Virus record (IMG/VR): IMGVR_UViG_3300021957_000380
Coordinates: 1-21,337 of that record
Source of the DNA: a virus
Strand: one strand, 5' to 3'
DNA: 21,337 nucleotides
Both the position numbers and the translations under genes were made by a program. Shown piece by piece: positions 7,163 to 14,218 of the stretch. The stretch's first letter is position 1, and each line of letters starts with the position of its first letter. A model generated the notes under the pieces. The model ran no database searches. It saw only the letters and a program-made list of their open reading frames with translations, and was not told the origin of the DNA.

Positions 7163-7756
7163 TCATTTCTTTAAGTGGTTTCTAAATGCTTCCTGGATCT
7201 TGTTTAAGTCACTACCATTTATATCTGCAAAGTCTAAAATTGCTATCTTTGCCCAACTTTCATAAGAGACTACTTTTTGATTTGACTTAAGATTTGGAAT
7301 GTATTGTCTGATTGCAAAATCGAAACCATAATCTTTTAAAAACCTTTTTGCACCTTCATAAGTAAACTTAAGTTCACTTTGTTTTTTTGCGTTATCTGCA
7401 GTACCTCCCTTTTTTTGATTTTCTATTTGTCCTTTCATTTGTTCATATACAAAATCTAGTAGATCTTCTTTAATTTTAGGTGGTAAAAGATTTAAATTAA
7501 TACCACAATCATTTCCAAAATCTGTAGGATCTAATGCTAAAACGACTGGGTTTGCATCAAACCATGCAATCCTATCGATATGCTTAGGCTTTTTATATTC
7601 AAAAACATATATCTTACCTGGTTCAAATGGTCTACGAGTATCTGCGATGCTTTTTGTTTTGCCCTTATCAAACCATTTTTTAGCCTCGTTAATAGCTTTA
7701 TTCATGCTACCGGCATCTTTAGATAATTTTTTTATGTCTTTTTTAATTTGACCCAT
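7163..7756 (-). CDS. Unrecognised 197-aa protein next to gp4
   Basis: I do not recognise this family with confidence. Residues 1-40 are basic (MGQIKKDIKKLSKDAG). The middle reads as a conserved-looking core: KIYVFEYKKPKHIDRIAWFD, NPVVLALDPTDF and GINLNLLPPKIKEDLLDF. The C-terminal half is Lys-rich and mostly helical. There is no signal peptide or membrane segment. Its ATG shares one base with the gp4 stop (TAATG), so the two are probably translated together. In T4 gene 2, the DNA end protector, sits beside gene 4. Position therefore makes a gp2-like or other head-completion role possible, but I cannot support it from residues. Confidence 0.8.
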   Translation of the reverse strand: MGQIKKDIKKLSKDAGSMNKAINEAKKWFDKGKTKSIADTRRPFEPGKIYVFEYKKPKHIDRIAWFDANPVVLALDPTDFGNDCGINLNLLPPKIKEDLLDFVYEQMKGQIENQKKGGTADNAKKQSELKFTYEGAKRFLKDYGFDFAIRQYIPNLKSNQKVVSYESWAKIAILDFADINGSDLNKIQEAFRNHLKK

Positions 7757-8229
7757 TATTTAAGAGACTTTTCTGTTAATACAATAAACCGCCATCCTCT
7801 GTTTTCTGACCAGGCTTTGGCATACTTATATTTATCCATATTTTTTACATACTGCTCTGCTAAAAACTTATATGATTTAATTGCTCCTTTACTTCTCTTT
7901 TTAGGAGGAGCTGGTTTTTTAATTTGTGCTTCTGGTTTAATTTCAACCAGAAATTCTTCAAATCCTTCTTCAGTTTTTGTTTTCATGTAAAAATCAGGAT
8001 AATACTTATGTTCTCTTTTATCGAATGACCATATGTATTTGATCTCAACTGGCTCACTTGCCCATTTAACAACATTATCTTTAGTATCACACATTATCAT
8101 AAACTTTCTTTCCCAAGAAGATCTGTATATAATTGGTGTCGGGCCAATATATTTTTCGGGGTTTGTTGGGATAAAATATCCTTGTACAAATCCTGAGTTA
8201 TTGGTTGGCTTAACATTCTTTATCGACAT
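7756..8229 (-). CDS. 4: Head completion protein, T4 gp4 family (PD-(D/E)XK nuclease-like)
   Basis: This 157-residue protein is close to T4 gp4 in length and pattern. Family stretches are YFIPTNPEKYIG, YRSSWERKFMIM, WASEPVEIKY, HKYYPDFYM, VEIKPEAQ and a closing RGWRFIVLTEKSL. The order WER, PDF and EIK fits a PD-(D/E)XK/TnsA-like nuclease fold: Glu in SSWER, Asp in YPDF, and Glu-x-Lys in VEIKP. T4 gp4 is needed to finish filled heads before tails join; its biochemical activity is less certain. The ATG overlaps the gp55 stop by one base (TAATG), and the next gene overlaps its own stop in the same way. No late-type element precedes it, so it is read from the gp55 transcript or from further upstream. 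Confidence 0.88.
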   Translation of the reverse strand: MSIKNVKPTNNSGFVQGYFIPTNPEKYIGPTPIIYRSSWERKFMIMCDTKDNVVKWASEPVEIKYIWSFDKREHKYYPDFYMKTKTEEGFEEFLVEIKPEAQIKKPAPPKKRSKGAIKSYKFLAEQYVKNMDKYKYAKAWSENRGWRFIVLTEKSLK

Positions 8230-8606
8230 TATATATTAAACATACCACCTTCACCACTAGTATCCTTTGAAGATATCTTGTCCATAGAAAGTGTATTTTT
8301 ATATTTTTGTGGGTGTATTTTATTCCAACCTTTAGCATATCCTCTTTTTGCTATCTCTGTAAAATATGCAAATGCATTGGTATACTTAGGGTTAAAATTA
8401 CGCCAGTATTTTAGTAAATCTAACATTGCGAATTGTAAACAATCGTCTCTATCATCATTATTCACATATGTTAATTTATTTATTGCTCTTTCTGCAAGTA
8501 ATATTAACATCTTTTCAGCAGTAGGTGTCAATTTATCCTGATCTTTAGATTCGACTATTGCGTTGTAAAGATCTTTATTATTTAGGTAATTCTTTTTTCT
8601 AGCCAT
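8229..8606 (-). CDS. 55: Late-transcription sigma factor, T4 gp55 family
   Basis: This 125-residue protein resembles the first two thirds of T4 gp55 (185 aa), the small sigma factor that directs host RNA polymerase to late promoters. YLNNKDLYNAIVESK corresponds to T4 YVNNKELLQAIIDWK. The segment DDRDDCLQFAMLDLLKYWRN followed by FNPKYTNAFAYFTEIAKRGY corresponds to the sigma region 2-like core, T4 [21 protein letters not shown]. The C-terminus is shorter than T4's and ends GEGGMFNI; in T4 the hydrophobic C-terminal tail binds the sliding clamp, so the short MFNI end may be the equivalent. A terminator lies just upstream and no GATATATA precedes it, so it may use a non-late promoter in 8607-8634. 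It is coupled to gp4 by TAATG. Confidence 0.87.
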   Translation of the reverse strand: MARKKNYLNNKDLYNAIVESKDQDKLTPTAEKMLILLAERAINKLTYVNNDDRDDCLQFAMLDLLKYWRNFNPKYTNAFAYFTEIAKRGYAKGWNKIHPQKYKNTLSMDKISSKDTSGEGGMFNI

Positions 8607-8634
8607 TAATCATATTTAGTTTAGGTTTATACAC

Positions 8635-8665
8635 AAAAAAGCCCATTTGTTTCCAAATGGGCTTT
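8635..8665 (-). terminator. Rho-independent terminator upstream of gp55
   Basis: A hairpin with arms AGCCCATTTG and CAAATGGGCT (10 bp) and a 4-nt loop is followed on the minus strand by six T residues. It ends transcripts from gp15 and the 394-residue gene and insulates gp55. The flanking A/T runs could let it work on both strands, but no gene faces it from the other side. Confidence 0.9.
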
Positions 8666-8688
8666 AATTAATAATTTATATATGAGTA

Positions 8689-9873
8689 TTAAACTCCTGC
8701 ACCTGCTTCTAAATCAACTTTGAATTTCTCAATTCTAAGAGGCTCGTCATTTGCAAAAACAGTTAATGTATCATCCTTTCCAGCTGAAGCATATTCTACT
8801 GCATCTACTTTAATTGGATCACCTTCTTTTAAACCTTCTGCTGCTCTAGAAACAGTAGCATCTAAATAGCCATCAGAAAGTCCAAGTAATTCTTCGTTTT
8901 GTGCGTCTGTAAGTTCTTCACTTAATCTATTGATTTCAGTATTAATTAATTGATCTGCTGCTTTGATATCTGGAAGATTTCTATCAGCTTCTGCAATTCT
9001 ACCTTTTTGATCTTTTAAGAATGCAATCATTTCGTGCATTAGTGAGATTTTATTTCTTTTAGCTTCTCTTCTTTCTGAGAATGATTCTAAAATGTCCTCT
9101 ACTAAAAATGATACATTATATCCTGTTTGTTCAGCAACATAATCTACTGCAGCATCAGGTAAAAGTTTAGTAAATTTACCAATAGTAGTATCTTCATTTA
9201 CTCTCCAAACATATACATTATGACCTGCTTTCATAGTAGCACATGTGATTTGATTTAATTTACTTTCGACAATAAAATCTAGTACTTTGTAAGAGCTTTG
9301 ATTCTTACATGTATTTTCAAATAAACTAATTAATGCCTTGTCTTGGTATTTGATATAACCTGAAGCTACGATTGTTTCTACTATAGAATTACTATGATTT
9401 AGTAATTCAGTGTTATTTGCAAAATATGTATTTTCTTTAACGTTGTATGAAAATTTAATAGCTCTAGGTGAATTAGCCATTGTAGAAAGAAATGCTTCTA
9501 AAAGAGCTACTTCATTTTTTGCTTCATTTAAAGCTTCTGAATTCGATGCTCCTAATTTTACAGTTTTAGTGCTTTCTTTTAGGAATTCTAATTTAGCCTC
9601 TGCTTCTAATGTCTTATTAAAATTATCAAATGCGGATTCATCTATTGAAGAAACTATAGATTTATTATTATAATCATAGATAAAATCAATAGTGTTTTCA
9701 CTAATGTTAAACATTCTTTGGCCAGATATTAAGTTTTCGAAAGATTTATTTCTCTCATTAAACATATCGATGTGGCTTCCAACTATCTTGAAATTTTGAC
9801 CAGCAACATGAAAAACATACCCGTTGGTGTGCTCTAATATTGGTGAAATAATTTTCTTTGTTTGATTTGTCAT
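8689..9873 (-). CDS. Unrecognised 394-aa late protein
   Basis: I do not recognise this 394-residue protein. The N-terminal 230 residues are mixed alpha/beta (GYVFHVAGQNFKIVGSHIDM). A helical, charged segment follows at about 265-330 (ILESFSERREAKRNKISLMH and the Lys/Glu-rich stretch after it). The C-terminal 60 residues look like a small beta domain (VDAVEYASAGKDDTLTVFAN) ending DLEAGAGV. There is no signal peptide or transmembrane segment. It lies between gp15 and a terminator and has its own exact late-type element 27 nt before the ATG, so a virion or assembly protein is likely. Neck, head-decoration and tail roles are all open. Confidence 0.85.
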   Translation of the reverse strand: MTNQTKKIISPILEHTNGYVFHVAGQNFKIVGSHIDMFNERNKSFENLISGQRMFNISENTIDFIYDYNNKSIVSSIDESAFDNFNKTLEAEAKLEFLKESTKTVKLGASNSEALNEAKNEVALLEAFLSTMANSPRAIKFSYNVKENTYFANNTELLNHSNSIVETIVASGYIKYQDKALISLFENTCKNQSSYKVLDFIVESKLNQITCATMKAGHNVYVWRVNEDTTIGKFTKLLPDAAVDYVAEQTGYNVSFLVEDILESFSERREAKRNKISLMHEMIAFLKDQKGRIAEADRNLPDIKAADQLINTEINRLSEELTDAQNEELLGLSDGYLDATVSRAAEGLKEGDPIKVDAVEYASAGKDDTLTVFANDEPLRIEKFKVDLEAGAGV

Positions 9874-9900
9874 CTTATTTTGTTTTTATTTCTATTATAC

Positions 9901-9908
9901 TATATATC
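9901..9908 (-). promoter_or_regulatory. Candidate late promoter element (GATATATA) for the 394-aa protein
   Basis: An exact GATATATA on the minus strand, context AGAATGATATATAGTATAA, lies 27 nt before the ATG, in the 41-nt gap after gp15. Confidence 0.6.
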
Positions 9909-9914
9909 ATTCTT

Positions 9915-10961
9915 TTATTCTTCGAATGGTAAGTCACGACCTGTGACGTTGTAATTATCGCCTAGCATAGTTCTTTCTTGATCCGTTAACTTATCTTCTA
10001 AGTTTATTTGAGAATTTCCAATTGTAAACATTCTATTACTTTGCTTTCTTCTTTTAGTAATATTAACAACCTCTTCTCTAGTTTCCAATAATTCTCCCAT
10101 GTCACTATTATCGCATACTCCGATTTGAACCCAGCTGTTTCCGTTATATTCCCATTTAGCGTTTGTTGAATTATCACAATATACATGTCCTACTGGCATG
10201 CCTGATAAATGATTGTTAGGATCTCCATAATCTCCTACAACACCTAATGCAAAGTATTCTACTTTGAATTTATTCATCATAGGTGTTTCAAAATTAAAAT
10301 CTGGAATGAAAGAGTTAATCTCTAATGAGAATGTTACTTTGTGATTACCCTTATCGTCAAAACCATATTCTATTGGTCTCTCTTGTGTATAATCGTCAGG
10401 CATCATATATTGAGAACTTATTCTGTATGTTCCATCTTCAATATGACCCGCATCAACATGATAAAAATTGGCCTTGTACATTTTTTTAACTAAAGCCTCA
10501 GTTACTTTAAATAAATCTAATTGACTTGAAACTAAAATTTCTATATCTACGCCTACGTTTATTGGAATCATTTGAAATTCTGCTACAAATCCTTCCATAA
10601 AACCCTGTTCATTGATTCTATTGTAATTACCTAGGTTTCTTTTATTTACTAATTTTGCAGGATCAACTGCGAATGAAGTTAAATTAACAATACCCCTTGG
10701 TACTTTATCGTAGTTTCCATCTGCAAATTCTCCGTCTGGATCACAACCAACTCCATTGGCATTTGAAAATAAAAAAGCATCTTTTAAAAAGTTTTCATCT
10801 CCACTTACTGAATAAAAAAATGGAACATCAACAATTACTCTATTATCGTTGCTAAGCTGTCTCTTAAAACTTAACTTACTATTAAGATCTGCCAGTAGAC
10901 CGACAATTACATGTCTAATAACTGAGTCGTCTTTATTAAATTTCAAGTTATATGTTGCCAT
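9915..10961 (-). CDS. 15: Tail sheath stabiliser and completion protein, T4 gp15 family
   Basis: This 348-residue protein is longer than T4 gp15 (272 aa). T4 gp15 caps the contractile tail and joins it to the neck. Matching stretches: LLADLNSKLSFKRQL, then VIVDVPFFYS, to T4 LMGDLFSNIQIKRQL, then FIRVPITYAS; VDIEILVSSQLDLFKVTEAL to T4 YELSIFTRYEDDMFQIVEQI; KVTFSLEINSFIPDF to T4 RIEWSLTFEVNGWMYPP. An extra segment at about residues 240-282 (ending WEYNGNSWVQIG) accounts for part of the added length and looks like an inserted beta hairpin. The C-terminal 65 residues have no T4 match that I can see. The gene starts the late block right after gp46, behind an exact late-type element. Confidence 0.82.
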   Translation of the reverse strand: MATYNLKFNKDDSVIRHVIVGLLADLNSKLSFKRQLSNDNRVIVDVPFFYSVSGDENFLKDAFLFSNANGVGCDPDGEFADGNYDKVPRGIVNLTSFAVDPAKLVNKRNLGNYNRINEQGFMEGFVAEFQMIPINVGVDIEILVSSQLDLFKVTEALVKKMYKANFYHVDAGHIEDGTYRISSQYMMPDDYTQERPIEYGFDDKGNHKVTFSLEINSFIPDFNFETPMMNKFKVEYFALGVVGDYGDPNNHLSGMPVGHVYCDNSTNAKWEYNGNSWVQIGVCDNSDMGELLETREEVVNITKRRKQSNRMFTIGNSQINLEDKLTDQERTMLGDNYNVTGRDLPFEE

Positions 10962-10982
10962 TAATAATTTATTTATTTTATT

Positions 10983-10990
10983 TATATATC
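10983..10990 (-). promoter_or_regulatory. Candidate late promoter element (GATATATA) for gp15
   Basis: An exact GATATATA on the minus strand, context GCTATGATATATAAATAAA, lies in the 35-nt gap between gp46 and gp15, 21 nt before the gp15 ATG. It marks the change from replication to structural genes. Confidence 0.65.
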
Positions 10991-10996
10991 ATAGCA

Positions 10997-12667
10997 TTAT
11001 TCTATGCTTTCTATAGAAAGTTTAGAGAATCCATTTTCTCGGTAGATCTGTATTTTTTTATCGAAGATTTCATGTGGTAAAACAGTATGATTTATGACAA
11101 ACGTATTAATCTTATTTTCTTTAATGACTTGATTTAATATCTTAAGAATATTGTAGACACCGTCATGGTCGACTGAAGATAGTAATTCATCTAAGAATAA
11201 CATGTTTAGTTGTGGAAATCTTAATTTTAATATTTTAATGATTGCAATGATAATAATAAAATCTGCCTTCTTACGTTCACCGGTAGATAATGTCATTGGA
11301 TTAATGTCTTCACCTAAGTGATTGATAATACAATTAAACTTCTCATCGAATCTTATATGAAATTGTAAGTGCATAGTTTGAGCCATAGCTGCTATATTAG
11401 TATTAAGACCTGGTAAAATAGTTTTAACAGCCAAGTTCTTAACACCATCTTCTCCTAATATTTGTTCTACTACTTCCATAAAACTATAGTCACCGTTTAA
11501 TGTGTCTTTGCTTTTGGATTTAGTGGCTTCTTTTTCTTCAAACTCTGTAATGAGATTTCTTAAATGATCAAAGTCTTTACCACCTGAAGTACTCTTTAAT
11601 TTCATTAATTCTCCTTTAAGACCTCGCATCGTAACTTTGTGATCTGAAATTTGTCCTTCTAGTTCTAATTTTGATTCTCTAGCACTTGTTACTTTTTCTG
11701 ATAAAACATCCATCTCTGTTTTAAGAGATTTGATACTGTCCATGTTAGTTTTGATATTTTCTTCGAATTCACACTTTTGGTTATCATGCCATTCAGTATC
11801 TAACTTGGTTTCACATGTTGGACAATGACCGCTTTCATATAGTTTAAGTTTTTTATTTAGATAATCTATTTCTCTTTTAATATCCTTAGCGTCAGAATGT
11901 TTGTCGTTGTATTGTGTATTAAATGTATTCATTTCACCTTCAGCACTAGTTCGCTCTGTATCTAATGATTCTACACTAGATTTAAGTGATAATAAATTTG
12001 TTTTTAATTCTTCTATTTTTGATTTATTAGCAGTATTTGATTCTTCTAACAGAGTATTTAGTCTGCCTCTAACAGAGCCAATAGAATTCATTATTTCATT
12101 AAGTTCACTTTCATATGAATCAATATCCATCTTAACTTGTCTACGCTCGTCCTTTATTTGACGCTGCATATCATTAAGAATAGAAAAACCAAACATCTTA
12201 TCTATAATTTGTTTCTTATCTTGATTAGACATCGTTAAAAATGATTTAAAATCATTTACTGATAAAATAATTATGTTTTTAAATACATGATATGGAATAC
12301 CAAATACTTCTTCTTCTAAATAGTCTTGTACAGATTTTTTACCTGCCTTATCGAATTCAACTCCATTTAATTTAACACTAAATTTATTTGGCATTAAACC
12401 TCTTTCTATTTCTATATGAAGCGTACCACATTTTAAACCTATGCGTACGTAAAGTTCTTTGTTAATTCTGTTTGGTAAATCTGATAACTTAACGCCTTCT
12501 ACTTTACCATAAAGCGCATAGATCATGGCGTTCGCAATAGTAGTTTTACCATCACCATTTTTACCAAGTGTTAAGAATAATTCTGAATTTGTTTTTTCAA
12601 ACTCTATTCTCTGTAATTGGTTTCCATAACTTGCGAAGTTCTTAAATTCTATAAAATCTATTCTCAT
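10997..12667 (-). CDS. 46: Recombination nuclease ATPase subunit, T4 gp46 (SbcC/Rad50 family)
   Basis: This 556-residue protein (T4 gp46 has 560) is the ABC-type ATPase that works with gp47 to resect DNA ends for recombination-dependent replication. Walker A is GKNGDGKT at residues 35-42. Two coiled-coil arms flank a zinc hook, CPTC at 282-285. The ABC signature is LSTGERKKADF at 460-470. Walker B is NMLFLDE at 488-494, and the switch His is in VINHT near 527. All key residues are present. Its ATG overlaps the gp47 stop by 4 bp (ATGA), so the two subunits are probably translated together. It is the last gene of the replication block. Confidence 0.97.
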   Translation of the reverse strand: MRIDFIEFKNFASYGNQLQRIEFEKTNSELFLTLGKNGDGKTTIANAMIYALYGKVEGVKLSDLPNRINKELYVRIGLKCGTLHIEIERGLMPNKFSVKLNGVEFDKAGKKSVQDYLEEEVFGIPYHVFKNIIILSVNDFKSFLTMSNQDKKQIIDKMFGFSILNDMQRQIKDERRQVKMDIDSYESELNEIMNSIGSVRGRLNTLLEESNTANKSKIEELKTNLLSLKSSVESLDTERTSAEGEMNTFNTQYNDKHSDAKDIKREIDYLNKKLKLYESGHCPTCETKLDTEWHDNQKCEFEENIKTNMDSIKSLKTEMDVLSEKVTSARESKLELEGQISDHKVTMRGLKGELMKLKSTSGGKDFDHLRNLITEFEEKEATKSKSKDTLNGDYSFMEVVEQILGEDGVKNLAVKTILPGLNTNIAAMAQTMHLQFHIRFDEKFNCIINHLGEDINPMTLSTGERKKADFIIIIAIIKILKLRFPQLNMLFLDELLSSVDHDGVYNILKILNQVIKENKINTFVINHTVLPHEIFDKKIQIYRENGFSKLSIESIE

Positions 12668-13779
12668 GCTTCAGTATCGTAGTTGTATGCACATTGAGTG
12701 TACAATTGTTTTAACTTTGCTTTAAGCTTTTGTTTCACTTCTTCATCATCGCCTATACTATCAACATACATATCACATAGATTTAAGATATTGTAATTCT
12801 TATACATCTCTTCTATTTCTTCTATATCATGAAAGTCTTTATCGATATAATTATCTTCTTGATAAATGTTTGGTTCTAGTTTACGACTAATATGCTGTAT
12901 TTTATTAATTAGTTGACTAAGAGCATTTGTAGTAGCTATTTGGCTAGGTACAAACAGATCAACAAAGTTATTTTTAATTTGTGATTTAAATGTTCCTAAA
13001 GTAATGTCAAATAATTGTGTTACATTGTACTTAAGAAATTTGGGGGAAATATGATTCTCAAAAAATGATTCTTCCATATTTGATAAATCTACAAGATCAA
13101 AGCCCTTAGAGTTATTTGCGTCAGATCTGGTCAACTGATATGGTGTTCCAACCATTAATAACTTACCACGCTCTTGTCTAAAGTGGATGTGTCCTGAGTA
13201 TACTCGTGTGTATTTATCATATACATTGGAATCTGTACCGTGTTCGTTCTTAACTTTAGAGTTAAGATAAATGCCTTTAACTTCAGAATGGCAAAATACA
13301 ATATCTGTTTGTGGAAAATCTGCTAGAGTTTGAGTTTCATGCTCTGCGTCTCTTCTCCATGGCATCATTAATATTTTTCTATTATTCCAATTTAATAATT
13401 CAGGCTCTTTGTAGATTTGAACATTAGGAATCCATTTTAAACTATCGATTGATGTTATCTCATTCGATTTTTTAGCCCATATATCGTGATTACCACATAT
13501 GACATGAACTGGTAATATTTCACCTAATCTTTCGAATAGATTAACTGCATAATTTAATACTTTGATATTGATTGATTGTCTATTATCAAATGTATCGCCT
13601 ACTTGTACTAGGACATCTCCAGGTTTTACATGTTCCTTTAATGTAGGTATAAATAAATTCTCAAAGAAATCTTTTTGAATATCTAACCACTCCATTGAAT
13701 TGGCTCTTACACCAAAATGCAAATCGCCAAGAACCCAAACTCTATTGACCCCTTGACCTAATGTCTTTTGATCAATCAT
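12664..13779 (-). CDS. 47: Recombination nuclease subunit, T4 gp47 (SbcD/Mre11 family)
   Basis: This 371-residue metallophosphoesterase is the nuclease partner of gp46. The Mre11 metal-binding motifs are in order: GDLHFG (Asp19, His21), GDTFDNR (Asp62), CGNHD (Asn97-His98-Asp99), FCHSEV (His164) and YSGHIHF (His197, His199). These are followed by the family-typical GTPYQLTRSD. The set is complete, so an active enzyme is expected. The C-terminal 140 residues are helical and acidic and should bind the gp46 coiled coil. The ATG shares one base with the stop of the 145-aa gene (TAATG), and its own end overlaps gp46 by 4 bp. Confidence 0.97.
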   Translation of the reverse strand: MIDQKTLGQGVNRVWVLGDLHFGVRANSMEWLDIQKDFFENLFIPTLKEHVKPGDVLVQVGDTFDNRQSINIKVLNYAVNLFERLGEILPVHVICGNHDIWAKKSNEITSIDSLKWIPNVQIYKEPELLNWNNRKILMMPWRRDAEHETQTLADFPQTDIVFCHSEVKGIYLNSKVKNEHGTDSNVYDKYTRVYSGHIHFRQERGKLLMVGTPYQLTRSDANNSKGFDLVDLSNMEESFFENHISPKFLKYNVTQLFDITLGTFKSQIKNNFVDLFVPSQIATTNALSQLINKIQHISRKLEPNIYQEDNYIDKDFHDIEEIEEMYKNYNILNLCDMYVDSIGDDEEVKQKLKAKLKQLYTQCAYNYDTEA

Positions 13780-14216
13780 TAAAATAATTTATTAATATTC
13801 TTTTTTCCTAAAATTCCTGTTTTATTATCTAATTCTTGTATAAGATCTTCTTTATATACGTTAGAAAGTGAGCTATAAAATTTAGTTGGATTAATATCGA
13901 AATAAACACAAAGTTCACTAAATAGATCTATACGACTAAATTTGGCAGCCATCTCGTCAGAGATGTAACCATATACATCATTAATATCAGATTTCTTTAG
14001 TTTATTACATCTTCCTAGATCATCTACTTTATTAAAGCTTTTAAATCTAGAAGCTTCAATTAGATTATGAATCTTAGTTGCAATCATTTCGAAATGAATT
14101 TTTATTTCTTCATCTCGTGTGTCTTTAAATGATGGATCAAGATCAAATTTTATGTCTGTTAGTTCGAAGTCGGGTGCATCGAATGAGTTGTTAAATATTT
14201 TGTCGTTTGCTGCCAT
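13779..14216 (-). CDS. Unrecognised 145-aa protein between gp41 and gp47
   Basis: I do not recognise this 145-residue protein. The first 35 residues are acidic and probably flexible (FELTDIKFDLDPSFKDT). The rest is predicted helical, with a core around FSRIDLFSELCVYFDINPTK and FYSSLSNVYKEDLIQEL, and a basic C-terminus (GKKNINKLF). It starts 2 nt after the gp41 stop and overlaps gp47 by one base, so it is in the replication operon and made with the helicase and the end-resection nuclease. A helicase accessory role is a guess from position only; I see no match to gp59, regA or gp62. Confidence 0.85.
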   Translation of the reverse strand: MAANDKIFNNSFDAPDFELTDIKFDLDPSFKDTRDEEIKIHFEMIATKIHNLIEASRFKSFNKVDDLGRCNKLKKSDINDVYGYISDEMAAKFSRIDLFSELCVYFDINPTKFYSSLSNVYKEDLIQELDNKTGILGKKNINKLF

Positions 14217-14218
14217 AA

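Noticed and set aside
13649-13656. TATAAATA, the T4 late promoter octamer, on the plus strand
   Set aside because: It lies inside gp47 and points away from all genes, so it is a chance match in AT-rich coding DNA.
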